Shown here in pieces: positions 28,425 through 37,127 of a stretch of DNA of 64,000 bases. The stretch is taken from positions 1 to 64,000 of the forward strand of contig NZ_JAAXPO010000004.1 of the NCBI RefSeq assembly GCF_012396485.1, in the 5' to 3' direction. The notes below the pieces were generated by a model. The model saw only the letters and a list, made by a program, of their open reading frames with translations. It ran no database searches and was not told where the DNA came from. Position numbers and translations under genes: made by a program. Each line of letters starts with the position of its first letter. The first letter of the stretch is position 1. Origin of the DNA: Leuconostoc holzapfelii (lineage in GTDB: Bacteria > Bacillota > Bacilli > Lactobacillales > Lactobacillaceae).

Positions 28425-28434
28425 CTTTTAATGT

Positions 28435-30561
28435 TTAAGCTTTATTTTCAATCACGGCTGAAATGACAACTTCACCATCCACTAAGTCGGCACTGAGATG
28501 TTTTTCGCCAGGATTATCGAGGTAGAAATCAGTGACTTGGTCACGAATTTGTTGTTCAATCACACGGCGTAATGGCCGTGCACCCATGGCTTCATCATAG
28601 CCTTCTTCAATCAAGTGGTCCTTCACGTCATCAGCGACTTGCAGCGTCAATTCTTTCTTCGCCAATGTTTGGTTGACATCGTCTAACATCAAGTCGACAA
28701 TTTCCTTCAAATCTGTCTTGGTCAAAGCTGAGAATTCAATGACACCGTTGAAGCGGTTCAAGAACTCTGGCCGGAAGTATGGGGCCAACCGTGCCATCAA
28801 CTCGCCTTCGCTCTTGTCTGAGAAGCCCGCATTAGAAGTTGCAATAATGACGGTGTTCTTGAAGTTCACGACGTTTCCTTGTCCATCAGTCAAACGCCCA
28901 TCATCCATGACTTGCAACAAAAGCGTCAACACTTGTGGGTTGGCCTTTTCAATTTCATCTAAGAGCACAATTGAATAAGGATTGCGACGCACTTTTTCAG
29001 TCAATGTATTGCTATTATCATCATATCCTACATAGCCAGCCGTTGTCCCAATTAACTTTGAAACGGCGGTGAGGTCAGAATATTCCGACATATCCAAACG
29101 GATAATGTTATCTTTTGAGCCAAACATATCCAAAGCGAGCTGTTTAGCTAACTCTGTCTTACCCACACCAGTTGGGCCGACAAACAGGAAGCTACCAATT
29201 GGGCGGTTCCCTTCGTCAAAACCAGCGCGGTTTCGCCGAATAGCACGCGCCACCATGTTAACTGCTTCGTCTTGACCAATTACCTTACCGGCGAGACGCT
29301 CACCGATCGTCTTGAGGCGCTCAATATCTGAGGCGCCCATTTGTGATACAGGAATGCCTGTGAGCCGTTCAACTGACTCCGCCACATCATTTGTTGTGGC
29401 CACCACTTTGACTGCTTCGTCTGCGCCAGTAATCGCCTTTTCCAGTTCAGCAATCGTGTTCTTGTGCTTCAATGCAGCCTCAAAGTCTTCGTCAGCGACA
29501 GCCTTTTCTTGCTTTTCCTTGGCTTCAGCCAATTGCTTTTCAAGGCTTACCTTATCTGTGACAGGGTTTTTAGCACTCAAGTGAGCAGCTGTCATATCCA
29601 ACAAGTCAATCGCCTTATCTGGCAATGCGCGTTGTGGGATGTACTGAATGGAATAGTCTACGGCCGCCTTCAACACTTCCTCTGGTAATTCGACGTGGTG
29701 GTGCTTTTCATACAAAGCCGCAATCCCCTTCAAAATGGCAAGCGTATCCTTTGCCGAAGGCGCATTGACTGTCACTTCGTTGAAACGACGTGCCAAAGCG
29801 GCATTCTTCATAATCGTATTGCGATATTCATCTTGCGTTGTTGCACCAATCAAAGATATTTCGCCACGGCTCAATGCCGGCTTAATAATATCAGCCAAGC
29901 CTTTACCACCATCTTCTCCGCCCGTTGAACCAGCACCAAGAATTTGGTGAATTTCGTCAAAGAACAAAATGACGTTCCCAGCGGTCTTGACTTCCTTCAT
30001 TAAGTTTTGAACATTTTCTTCAAACGCGCCACGGAATTGTGTCCCCGCTTCAAGACTTGAAATATCAATTGAGTAAATTTCCTTGTCCTTAATTGCAGCT
30101 GGCACTTCACCGTTAACAATCGCTTGTGCTAAGCCTTCAACAACCGCTGTTTTTCCAACACCGGCATCCCCAACAAGCACTGGATTATTCTTTGTCCGCC
30201 GGCCCAAAATTTCCGCTGTTTCTTGAATTTCCTTATTGCGGCCAATCACAGGATCAAGCAGACCATCACGGGCTTCTTGTGTCAAATTACGTCCTAACTT
30301 CGCAAGCATCCCCTCCTGCTTAACTTGGCCTGGTTGTTGTGCAGCCATCCGGCCATTGCCTGCCACTTGGGCTTGTCCTGAACCTTGCGGCAACTTACCT
30401 GTTTGGCGATATTGCGCAAACTGTTCTGGTGTCACTTCTTGTCCATTAATGAGGTAACGGCGGTTTTCAGTATTATAACCGTTCATATTCCCCATCATGT
30501 TGTTAAAAATTTCGTTCATGTCTGATCCAAATGGATCATTGAAAAAATTGTTATTTGCCAT
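28435..30561 (-). CDS. clpL: Clp ATPase ClpL
   Basis: A 708-residue HSP100 chaperone with two AAA+ modules (Walker A GDAGVGKT at about 140 and GPTGVGKT at about 440). In place of the Clp N domain it has an Asn-rich start, [21 protein letters not shown], and a [15 protein letters not shown] segment, which identify ClpL. A short coiled-coil middle domain (about 345-390) is present. ClpL is a heat- and acid-stress disaggregase of lactic acid bacteria. The ATG at 30561 follows AAAGGGG. I did not find a CtsR or CIRCE operator in the 80 bases upstream. A small HTH gene precedes it. Confidence 0.93.
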   Translation of the reverse strand: MANNNFFNDPFGSDMNEIFNNMMGNMNGYNTENRRYLINGQEVTPEQFAQYRQTGKLPQGSGQAQVAGNGRMAAQQPGQVKQEGMLAKLGRNLTQEARDGLLDPVIGRNKEIQETAEILGRRTKNNPVLVGDAGVGKTAVVEGLAQAIVNGEVPAAIKDKEIYSIDISSLEAGTQFRGAFEENVQNLMKEVKTAGNVILFFDEIHQILGAGSTGGEDGGKGLADIIKPALSRGEISLIGATTQDEYRNTIMKNAALARRFNEVTVNAPSAKDTLAILKGIAALYEKHHHVELPEEVLKAAVDYSIQYIPQRALPDKAIDLLDMTAAHLSAKNPVTDKVSLEKQLAEAKEKQEKAVADEDFEAALKHKNTIAELEKAITGADEAVKVVATTNDVAESVERLTGIPVSQMGASDIERLKTIGERLAGKVIGQDEAVNMVARAIRRNRAGFDEGNRPIGSFLFVGPTGVGKTELAKQLALDMFGSKDNIIRLDMSEYSDLTAVSKLIGTTAGYVGYDDNSNTLTEKVRRNPYSIVLLDEIEKANPQVLTLLLQVMDDGRLTDGQGNVVNFKNTVIIATSNAGFSDKSEGELMARLAPYFRPEFLNRFNGVIEFSALTKTDLKEIVDLMLDDVNQTLAKKELTLQVADDVKDHLIEEGYDEAMGARPLRRVIEQQIRDQVTDFYLDNPGEKHLSADLVDGEVVISAVIENKA

Positions 30562-30640
30562 ATTTGATTCCCCTTTATACAATTATGTGCGATCACTCAC
30601 GTTTGCGTTTAACCCCTCAACGCTGATCTTAAACAATTAT

Positions 30641-30877
30641 TCAACGCTCATCAGAGTTAAAGTATAATTTTTCCAGATCTCGAAGCACTTCCCACATGGC
30701 TTTATGTTGCGCCTTGGCCAAGGCATCTAAATCTCGGACGTTCAAACTCGTTGCATCTGACTGTGTCTTATTAAACGATTTATGAATCGTTGTATAGCCG
30801 TAGCCAGATGCTTTCGCCACACGGTAAATCGTTAGCGAATTATCATCTAAATACGCCTTAATATCAAATTTCATCAT
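30641..30877 (-). CDS. Small helix-turn-helix protein upstream of clpL
   Basis: A 78-residue protein with a helix-turn-helix pattern (LTIYRVAKASGYGYTTIHKSFNK, about residues 15-37) similar to phage-type or XRE-like DNA-binding proteins, but short and without an oligomerisation domain. It lies 79 bases upstream of clpL on the same strand and may influence it. Its first ATG overlaps the stop of a 25-codon frame (ATGA), suggesting translational coupling. Function unknown. Confidence 0.65.
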   Translation of the reverse strand: MMKFDIKAYLDDNSLTIYRVAKASGYGYTTIHKSFNKTQSDATSLNVRDLDALAKAQHKAMWEVLRDLEKLYFNSDER

Positions 30878-30951
30878 CGTTTACTCCAACTTATTGTTTG
30901 CCCACGCACATGAATATGATTGTGGTTGATAAAGTTTATGCTTCGTGTCAT
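30874..30951 (-). CDS. 25-codon upstream frame coupled to the HTH gene
   Basis: A short frame starting MTRSINFINHNHIHVRG and ending SWSKR-TGA, where the TGA overlaps the HTH start (ATGA). It has a strong AAAGGAG nine bases upstream, better than the HTH gene itself, and follows a credible promoter. It could be a regulatory leader peptide or simply a translational lead-in. No homologue recognised. Confidence 0.45.
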   Translation of the reverse strand: MTRSINFINHNHIHVRGQTISWSKR

Positions 30952-30977
30952 TTTTCCACATCTCCTTTACATTTATT

Positions 30978-31005
30978 AGTATAACACATCTGCAGTATAA
31001 CACAA
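30978..31005 (-). promoter_or_regulatory. Promoter with tandem TGTGTTATACT repeats
   Basis: TTGTGT (31000-31005), 16-base spacer, TATACT (30978-30983) on the minus strand. The 11-mer TGTGTTATACT occurs twice, at 30978-30988 and 30994-31004, 16 bases apart, so either two overlapping -10 elements or a repeated operator is present. Confidence 0.6.
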
Positions 31006-31134
31006 GTGTAAAGCATTCACTTTTGTAAACTATTTTAAATCCCTAGAGCTGTTATACTTAAAGAGCACAACGTTACCATGGCATTGCATTGCAGAAAGGA
31101 AGCAGGCAGTCGTTGCTAGCCTGCATATCAAAAT

Positions 31135-32613
31135 ATGAGTGAACAAAATAATAACAAAAGGCCTTATCCCCCTAAAAAAGGTGGCTTCAAAGGCAGCAAA
31201 AAGTTTGATCCCCGCCGTCAGCCTCAACGCCACAACACTGGAGATGGTGTCGCAGTACGGGTGGGCCAAAATTTTCCACTAACCATCAAACGTCTTGGCA
31301 TTAATGGTGAAGGTATTGGTTACTTTAAGCGCAAAATCGTCTTTGTGCCTGGGGTGTTGCCTGACGAAGTGGCTGTGGTCAAAGTCACAGAGGTTCAGCC
31401 GAAATATATCGCAGCCAAAGTGTTAAAAATCCGTGAAAAATCGCCTAATCGTGTCAAGCCACGTGATGAATACGCCGATGAAGTTGGCGGTTTTGAATTG
31501 GAACACATGACCTATCCAGCCCAATTGGCTTTCAAAAAAGATGTCATTGCACAAGCCTTAGAAAAGTTCCAACCCAAAGGCTGGTCAACTTATGATTTGC
31601 GTGACACGATTGGGATGGCCAATCCCTATGAATACCGTAACAAAGCACAATTCCCCGTGCGAAAAATTGGCGACAAACTGAGCGTGGGGATGTACAAGCG
31701 CAGCAGTCATGATTTGGTTGATTTACCCGTTGTCAACACGCAAGATCCAGCAACTATGAAAGTCTTGCGGACCGTGCGTGACCTACTCGATAAGTTGTCC
31801 GTGTCAATTTACAACGAAGATAAGAACCGCGGGACTGTCAAAACCATCGTTGCCCGTGCGTCACATACCACCGGCGACGTCCAATTGACCTTTGTGACCA
31901 ACACGGACGGCTTCCCTGGTGACACGGCCTTAATTGAAGCCATTAACAAAGCCCTCCCCGAAGTCACGGGGATTTTCCAAAACTACAATCCAGGTCGCAC
32001 CAGCATTGTTTGGGGTGAGGAAACAATTAAGTTATGGGGCCAAGATTACATCGAAGAAACGATCATGGGCAAGACTTTCCAATTATCTCCCCGTGCCTTC
32101 ATGCAATTAAACTACACCCAAATGACTGTTGTTTATCACCAAGCCCTTACCGCCCTTGACTTAACCCACGCGGATAAGCTCGTGGATGCTTACGCTGGTG
32201 TTGGGACAATTGGCCTGAGTCTAGCAGATAAGGTTGGTGAAGTCCGTGGCATGGAAATCATTCCGGAAGCTGTGGATGATGCCAACATTAACGCCGAAAT
32301 TAACCACATCACCAATGCCAAATACGAAGTGGGTACGGCAGAAGCACTCTTTCCCAAGTGGCAAGCAGAAGGTTGGGTCGCAGATGCCCTCGTGGTGGAC
32401 CCACCGCGTACTGGTTTAGATACGGCTTTGCGTCGTGAAATCCTACGCACCAAACCCGAAAAGTTTGTTTATATTTCTTGCAACGCGTCAACGTTGGCCC
32501 GTGACTTAGTGGACTTAGCACAAGCCTATCAAGTCGATTATATTCAAAGTATCGATATGTTCCCTCAAACTGCCCGTTGGGAAGGCGTCGTGAAATTAAC
32601 ACGCCGTGATTAA
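31135..32613 (+). CDS. rlmD: 23S rRNA (uracil-5-)-methyltransferase, RlmD/RlmCD type
   Basis: A 492-residue SAM-dependent RNA methyltransferase. A basic, disordered N-terminus (about 1-40) leads into a TRAM domain (about 42-105) and the Rossmann methyltransferase domain (YAGVGTIGLSLADK, about 351-364). The nucleophilic cysteine is in YISCNAS near the C-terminus. The four cysteines that hold the 4Fe-4S cluster in E. coli RumA are absent: the CGGCxLQH element reads VGGFELEH (117-124). The AAAGGA ribosome site is 34 bases from the ATG, with a hairpin between (31102-31124), so the effective distance is about 11 bases. Confidence 0.9.
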   Translation: MSEQNNNKRPYPPKKGGFKGSKKFDPRRQPQRHNTGDGVAVRVGQNFPLTIKRLGINGEGIGYFKRKIVFVPGVLPDEVAVVKVTEVQPKYIAAKVLKIREKSPNRVKPRDEYADEVGGFELEHMTYPAQLAFKKDVIAQALEKFQPKGWSTYDLRDTIGMANPYEYRNKAQFPVRKIGDKLSVGMYKRSSHDLVDLPVVNTQDPATMKVLRTVRDLLDKLSVSIYNEDKNRGTVKTIVARASHTTGDVQLTFVTNTDGFPGDTALIEAINKALPEVTGIFQNYNPGRTSIVWGEETIKLWGQDYIEETIMGKTFQLSPRAFMQLNYTQMTVVYHQALTALDLTHADKLVDAYAGVGTIGLSLADKVGEVRGMEIIPEAVDDANINAEINHITNAKYEVGTAEALFPKWQAEGWVADALVVDPPRTGLDTALRREILRTKPEKFVYISCNASTLARDLVDLAQAYQVDYIQSIDMFPQTARWEGVVKLTRRD

Positions 32614-32618
32614 ACGAT

Positions 32619-32654
32619 AAAAACAGCCAGACCGTTGCCGGTCTGGCTGTTTTT
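32619..32654. terminator. Bidirectional terminator after rlmD
   Basis: AAAAACAGCCAGACC-GTTGCC-GGTCTGGCTGTTTTT between convergent genes. Confidence 0.95.
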
Positions 32655-33492
32655 ATGATGCTGATTTTTTCAATTTTTTCGTCGCTAGATAAGTCAAGAT
32701 ATAAAAGGCAATCATGCCAATTATCATTAACCCCACATATAGATAACGACCCAATTTTATATTAAGTAACGGTGCAAATTGCGGTATTCTTGCCATAATA
32801 CCCATCATGCCAAAAAGCAATGCCACAACAACAAAAGGCAACCACAACCGTTTATCTGTTAATCGGAGATAAATGATACCACCGATGACCCAAACTAACA
32901 GGATAACCCCAATGCCCCAAATACCATCCAGCGATACACGTAATGGGGTTTTAACCCATAAATGAATTAAAAACATCGGTGCCAATGCAACGACTGCCAA
33001 CAACCACAGCATCGCCCACTCTAACCCCTTATGAAGGCGCCAAGTTGACACGTGATAAATTGTGTCAGCCAAGTACTTAAAAAGCAACAAAATCATTACT
33101 AACGCATACATGCCGGCAATTAACATGACACCCAAATCAATCGGCTTGCCCGTTGTAGTCAATGATGGCAAAATTGTACTCATGGCATAACTGCCGATGA
33201 CGATACCAGTCAGCTTAACCATTTCCCAAAAATTTTGGGGCACTTCTGCTAAAAACGCATCTGCTACATCTTTTGGTGATTTCCCGAAGTAATCGATCGC
33301 AGATCGGCCATCTTTTTGGGCAGCAACGAGATCCTGCAAGACATCAAGTAGAAATGATTCAATCTGCGCCTCATTTTTCGCAAAACTTTTGAATCGCACA
33401 TAAAGGAGCAAATCCTCATAGTACACCCTGTTGTCATGATTCAAACGTCGCCGTAATTGGTTATTTTCTTCAATCATCTGATTCGTTTTCAT
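32653..33492 (-). CDS. DUF1129-type membrane protein
   Basis: A 279-residue protein. The first about 85 residues are soluble and helical (LLDVLQDLVAAQKDGRSAIDYFGKSPKDVADAF, resembling DUF1129/DUF1048 starts). Six or so membrane helices follow. Such proteins commonly accompany PadR regulators, as here: its start lies inside the padR gene (23-base overlap). It is probably a PadR-controlled envelope protein; function unknown. Confidence 0.68.
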   Translation of the reverse strand: MKTNQMIEENNQLRRRLNHDNRVYYEDLLLYVRFKSFAKNEAQIESFLLDVLQDLVAAQKDGRSAIDYFGKSPKDVADAFLAEVPQNFWEMVKLTGIVIGSYAMSTILPSLTTTGKPIDLGVMLIAGMYALVMILLLFKYLADTIYHVSTWRLHKGLEWAMLWLLAVVALAPMFLIHLWVKTPLRVSLDGIWGIGVILLVWVIGGIIYLRLTDKRLWLPFVVVALLFGMMGIMARIPQFAPLLNIKLGRYLYVGLMIIGMIAFYILTYLATKKLKKSAS

Positions 33493-33826
33493 TTTCTTTC
33501 TCCCCCTCGATCATGCGATTAACGACATTGGCTAAAATCTCCCATTCCAAAAGAAATGCCTGCTTTTCAATTTCCCCAGTTGGCGTCACATAGTAATACT
33601 TACGGTCTGGCCCTTCTTGAGACGGTTGCATTTTCCCAATAATTAACCCACGCCTTTCCATTGCAGCTAATAATGGATAAATTGTCCCTTTTGGAATATC
33701 TTCTAAGCCATAGTCATTCATTTGTTTACTAATGCCGTAGCCATAATCGGGTTTTCTTGACAAAATGATGAGCATCATCCCTTGTAGAATGCCTTTCAAC
33801 ATTTGACTCGACATATTTTGCTTCAT
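33470..33826 (-). CDS. PadR family transcriptional regulator
   Basis: A 118-residue winged-helix protein with the PadR pattern: ILQGMMLIILSRKPDYGYGISKQM, then GTIYPLLAAMERRGLI and the wing PDRKYYYVTPTG. PadR proteins are dimeric repressors that usually bind their own promoter. AAAGG precedes the ATG. Two nearly identical 22-bp repeats in the promoter are the likely binding sites. The overlapping downstream gene encodes a membrane protein. Confidence 0.9.
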   Translation of the reverse strand: MKQNMSSQMLKGILQGMMLIILSRKPDYGYGISKQMNDYGLEDIPKGTIYPLLAAMERRGLIIGKMQPSQEGPDRKYYYVTPTGEIEKQAFLLEWEILANVVNRMIEGEKENENESDD

Positions 33827-33844
33827 GTGAATACGACCTTTAGA

Positions 33845-33905
33845 ACTATATTGTTTAACATACTAGTAGTATATAAAATTTTTACTATATTGTAAAACAT
33901 ACTAG
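33845..33905 (-). promoter_or_regulatory. padR promoter with duplicated 22-bp operator
   Basis: Minus-strand TTTACA, 17-base spacer and TATACT form the promoter. Two direct repeats, 33845-33866 and 33884-33905, are identical except for two central bases; each contains a TATGTT-NN-ACAATA half-palindrome. The upstream copy covers the -35 and the other lies just after the -10, a layout suited to autorepression by PadR. Confidence 0.78.
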
Positions 33906-33915
33906 TTAACAAAAT

Positions 33916-33946
33916 AAAAAGCAGTGATATAAAATCACTGCTTTTT
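33916..33946 (-). terminator. Terminator of the tRNA-Leu/tRNA-Thr unit
   Basis: AAAAAGCAGTGAT with complement ATCACTGCTTTTT around a short AT loop, just after tRNA-Thr on the minus strand. Confidence 0.92.
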
Positions 33947-33950
33947 CTGA

Positions 33951-34023
33951 TGCCGACTAGCGGATTCGAACCGTTGACCCCCTCATTACTAGTGAGATGC
34001 TCTACCAACTGAGCTAAGTCGGC
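33951..34023 (-). tRNA. tRNA-Thr(AGT)
   Basis: A 73-base cloverleaf: acceptor GCCGACT/AGTCGGC with discriminator A, D-arm GCTCAGTTGGTAGAGC, anticodon stem TCTCA/TGAGG with loop CTAGTAA (anticodon AGU), and T-loop GGTTCGAATCC. The 3' CCA is not encoded. Confidence 0.95.
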
Positions 34024-34087
34024 AACGCCAAGTACTCAAGTATACCCAAGTTATACTAGATACCCCAGAGAACAACTGTCCTCTTAG

Positions 34088-34169
34088 TACGGGTGACAGG
34101 AATCGAACCTGCACGCCTTGCGGCACTGGAACCTAAATCCAGCGCGTCTGCCAGTTCCGCCACACCCGC
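34088..34169 (-). tRNA. tRNA-Leu(TAG)
   Basis: An 82-base class II tRNA with a long variable arm (GTGCCGCAAGGCGT). Anticodon stem CTGGA/TCCAG, loop TTTAGGT, anticodon UAG. T-loop GGTTCGATTCC. CCA is not encoded. It lies 64 bases upstream of tRNA-Thr in the same transcript. Confidence 0.95.
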
Positions 34170-34194
34170 ATTTAGTTGCTTAGACAACTATATT

Positions 34195-34223
34195 AGTTTA
34201 CTTTAAATTCTATCTTTCGTCAA
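34195..34223 (-). promoter_or_regulatory. tRNA operon promoter
   Basis: TTGACG (34218-34223), 17-base spacer, TAAACT (34195-34200) on the minus strand, overlapping the end of the upstream gene. Confidence 0.75.
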
Positions 34224-34603
34224 GACTTTATTTCACTTTTTTTCAATTGATACGCCCTACTCATCAAGTCAAGTAGGATACCATTCTCGACTAACACTTG
34301 CCACATGCCAGGCGTATATTTTTCACCACGAATAATCGCCGACAACACTGCCCGCACTAAGTCATAGTCATCAGATGAGGCAGCAATTTCGGCTACAACA
34401 GCTTCGGGTACCCCTTCATAAAAATCATGTTGTCGCAAGGTCCGGTCAAAGTTGCGATCAAATTCTGCCGATTTAAAATAGTTCTGTGCAAGTGCCAAAA
34501 TGGCAACCGGATAGGCTGGATAGGGGCCAGCTGGCCATGAAATGGGTTGTCCTTTAGCCGATGCCAAAACGGCAATGTTTTTTTCAAAATCGAATGTTTG
34601 CAT
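34220..34603 (-). CDS. DUF6508-like hypothetical protein
   Basis: A 127-residue soluble protein. The C-terminal part AIIRGEKYTPGMWQVLVENG (about 89-108) resembles the RGERF-x2-G element of the DUF6508 family. No catalytic motif is recognised. It lies between mutY/AI-2E genes and the tRNA pair, on the same strand. Confidence 0.6.
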   Translation of the reverse strand: MQTFDFEKNIAVLASAKGQPISWPAGPYPAYPVAILALAQNYFKSAEFDRNFDRTLRQHDFYEGVPEAVVAEIAASSDDYDLVRAVLSAIIRGEKYTPGMWQVLVENGILLDLMSRAYQLKKSEIKS

Positions 34604-34642
34604 CTAAAAACCCCCTGTTATACTAACATCCAGTATAACACG

Positions 34643-35746
34643 TCACTTACTTTTTGTCAGCACAAACAACTCCACGGCGAATTTAATGATCACACGCAAA
34701 ATAGCATAAACTGGGACAATTAAGATCATCCCAACAATTCCCCATAAGTTACCAGCAACCATCAGCAAAATCATGATGGTCAATGGATGAATGGCCAGTG
34801 ATTTACCAATCACATTGGGATAGATAAAGTTACCATCAAGCTGCTGAACTACCGTCATGACAACTAACACCAACACGACCTGTTTCCAAGATTGGGTACT
34901 GGCGACAATCAACGACGGCACCACCCCAATCCATGGACCAATATATGGCACAATGTTTGTAATGCCGGCCAGCACGCCTAACAACCAAGCATAGGGTTGC
35001 CCGATGAGTAAATAGCCGATCGCCATTGTCGCACCAACAAAGCCCATTTCAATGGCTTGTCCGGAAATATATTTTTCAATGGTTGTGTCCATTTGCGTGG
35101 TTAATTCGGATATTTTTTCAGCATGCCGATCTGGAAATAATTTTTTAATGGCAGGCACCAGACGATTCCCATCACTTAACATATAAAACAAAATGACTGG
35201 AATGGTAATTAAATTAATCGTCACCGTCGTCACGGTTGAAGCAACGGTGCCTAACGTACCCGCTGTCACTGTCAACAACGAGGCGGCATACTTTCCGACG
35301 GCGTTTTTGACCTGGTCGACATCAACAGATAAATGCAATGTCTCAAACCACTCACTATTGACCACCTTTGACGATACTTGTTCGGCATCTTTGACAAAGC
35401 TTGGCAAAGCATCAACCAAGTTAGAAATTTCTTGTATCAAGGTTGGGACAAGCACAACCAACGCCCCAGCAATAATCGCCAAGAAAGTGAGAAATGTGAT
35501 AATCACCGCCCCTTGATGCGGTATGTTTTGCCCACGTACTTGCACTTTTTGAATGAGTGCAACAACAGGCTTTAAAATGTAATACAAAAAGCCTGCGACC
35601 ACTAGCGGTGCAAAGACCGTTGAAATAAATACGCTAATTGGCTGCATTAAAAACTCGAATCCAGCAACAATATAAATGAGCAAAGCCAACGCTAATAGCT
35701 CTATCGTCCAAAAAAAGAGTTGTTTTAACTTAGGATTTGGAAACAT
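34643..35746 (-). CDS. AI-2E family transporter (PerM-like)
   Basis: A 367-residue membrane protein with eight helices, a large soluble loop between about residues 100 and 155, and the family pattern GVLAGITNIVPYIGPWIG (about 245-262). The family includes TqsA (autoinducer-2 export) and many members with other or unknown substrates, including sodium/proton antiporters. Its start shares one base with the mutY stop (TAATG), so the two are coupled. Confidence 0.85.
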   Translation of the reverse strand: MFPNPKLKQLFFWTIELLALALLIYIVAGFEFLMQPISVFISTVFAPLVVAGFLYYILKPVVALIQKVQVRGQNIPHQGAVIITFLTFLAIIAGALVVLVPTLIQEISNLVDALPSFVKDAEQVSSKVVNSEWFETLHLSVDVDQVKNAVGKYAASLLTVTAGTLGTVASTVTTVTINLITIPVILFYMLSDGNRLVPAIKKLFPDRHAEKISELTTQMDTTIEKYISGQAIEMGFVGATMAIGYLLIGQPYAWLLGVLAGITNIVPYIGPWIGVVPSLIVASTQSWKQVVLVLVVMTVVQQLDGNFIYPNVIGKSLAIHPLTIMILLMVAGNLWGIVGMILIVPVYAILRVIIKFAVELFVLTKSK

Positions 35747-36768
35747 TATTGCAAGTCCTCCAACGCATCAAGTAGTTTGTGTTGCACAGTTGGCAAAGAG
35801 CGCTGCTGCCAATCAGCTGGTGATAAGTAGTCGTAGTTTTCTGCCAATGAAATATCGCGTTTTACCAGCCAAATTTCCCAACGGCGATGAGTGAATACAT
35901 GCACGATCGGCTTAATATGGAGTTGTTCGCCAACAATCTCATCAATACTTTGAATTTCTTCAAGTGGGAACGTCCAAAATCCAGCTAGCAAGCCGCTATC
36001 TGGGCGCCTTTCAAATAACAATCGCCCGGCATCTTCTGATACCGTCGCCATGAATAGTTGTTTCACTGGCTTTTGCTTCTTAGTTTTAACAGGATACGCT
36101 GCTTCAACCCCGTCACGATAAGCGGCATTAAATGCGCGCACTGGGGAGCCTTCACTATCTGGGTTTTTGGCGGTCATATAGCTGGAACCCAAATCCATGA
36201 TGGCTTGATTAAAATCCCCTGGTCGTGCTGGATCAACGATCGGTAAGATGGCATCGTAGAAAATCTTACGTGATTTCGTTTGGGCAATATCTGCATCAAT
36301 CTTGAGTAACCGACTAAACACGCGATAAGCATTCCCATCCACCGCAGGCACCACTTCGCCAAAGCTAATCGAGGCAATCGCCGCTGAGGTATAAGGCCCG
36401 ACCCCTGGTAATTCTTGCAAATCATCCGCGCTTTCAGGCCAATGGCCATGTAGCTCGTCGACAACAAAGCGGGCTGCTTTTTGTAAATTACGGGCACGTG
36501 AGTAATAACCCAACCCTTCCCATAATTTTAAAACTTGTGTTTCTGGGGCACGCGCGAGATCCTGCACCGTTGGTAAGGCCTGCATAAAGCGCTCATAGTA
36601 AGGCAAAACCGTCTCAACTTGGGTTTGCTGTAACATAATTTCTGACACCAATACCCGGTAAGGGTCATGATTGATGCGCCAAGGTAATGTCGCACGCCCT
36701 TCTTGATCATACCAATCCAGTAATGTGCGACGAAAATTTTTAATTGTTGCTTCAGACCATATTTCCAT
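35746..36768 (-). CDS. mutY: A/G-specific adenine DNA glycosylase, Fe-S clusterless type
   Basis: A 340-residue MutY that removes adenine paired with 8-oxoguanine. Catalytic Glu43 (SEIMLQQTQ), the helix-hairpin-helix LPGVGPYTSAAI (about 120-131) and Asp144 (VDGNAYRV) are present, as is a C-terminal Nudix-like 8-oxoG recognition domain. The C-x6-C-x2-C-x5-C ligands of the 4Fe-4S cluster are gone: the region after NQAIMDLGSS (188-217) has no cysteine. Reading frame and length are otherwise normal, so this is a variant, not a broken gene. Clusterless MutY has been described in some organisms including lactic acid bacteria. Confidence 0.93.
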   Translation of the reverse strand: MEIWSEATIKNFRRTLLDWYDQEGRATLPWRINHDPYRVLVSEIMLQQTQVETVLPYYERFMQALPTVQDLARAPETQVLKLWEGLGYYSRARNLQKAARFVVDELHGHWPESADDLQELPGVGPYTSAAIASISFGEVVPAVDGNAYRVFSRLLKIDADIAQTKSRKIFYDAILPIVDPARPGDFNQAIMDLGSSYMTAKNPDSEGSPVRAFNAAYRDGVEAAYPVKTKKQKPVKQLFMATVSEDAGRLLFERRPDSGLLAGFWTFPLEEIQSIDEIVGEQLHIKPIVHVFTHRRWEIWLVKRDISLAENYDYLSPADWQQRSLPTVQHKLLDALEDLQ

Positions 36769-36821
36769 AATACTATTGTACCCTAACTTGCACCTAATTT
36801 AGCACAGCATCTTTGAAAGCC

Positions 36822-36850
36822 TTGTTTTTTAAAGATATATAACGTATAAT
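36822..36850 (+). promoter_or_regulatory. Promoter of the 47-residue basic protein gene
   Basis: TTGTTT (36822-36827), 17-base spacer, TATAAT (36845-36850). Confidence 0.78.
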
Positions 36851-36891
36851 ACTATCTTGTATGTAAAACATTTAAAAAAGGAGTACCCATC

Positions 36892-37035
36892 ATGGCATTA
36901 AAGAAGCCGCTTAATTCATTCGCCCGTGCTCGCAAGGTCGGACACAACTCAGCCAAGAAGCAACGTCAAACTGCGATTGCAAAGTTGCAACAATGGGCAA
37001 AGGGTAAGTCAGAAGAATTACCTGAAACAAAGTAA
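36892..37035 (+). CDS. Small basic protein, 47 residues, unknown function
   Basis: A frame too short for most gene finders but with every sign of a gene: a good promoter (TATAAT at 36845), AAAAAAGGAG ten bases before the ATG, and a perfect terminator after the stop. The product starts MALKKPLNSFARARKVGHNS, is rich in Lys, Arg, Gln and Ala, has about twelve Lys/Arg against four acidic residues (three of them in the last nine), and has no membrane segment. It could bind nucleic acid or the ribosome. I do not recognise the family. Confidence 0.78.
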   Translation: MALKKPLNSFARARKVGHNSAKKQRQTAIAKLQQWAKGKSEELPETK

Positions 37036-37050
37036 TTTCATCGACTTAAC

Positions 37051-37080
37051 AAAAAACCAGTACAATGTACTGGTTTTTTT
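37051..37080 (+). terminator. Terminator of the small basic protein gene
   Basis: AAAAAACCAGTAC-AAT-GTACTGGTTTTTTT. Confidence 0.95.
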
Positions 37081-37127
37081 GTTTGCTGTTTTGTACTGGC
37101 CGCCGCTTTGCAACAGACACCATAAAT

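Noticed and set aside
35746-36768. mutY as a pseudogene because cluster cysteines are missing
   Set aside because: Length, frame, catalytic Glu43 and Asp144, and the C-terminal domain are intact; clusterless MutY is an established variant.
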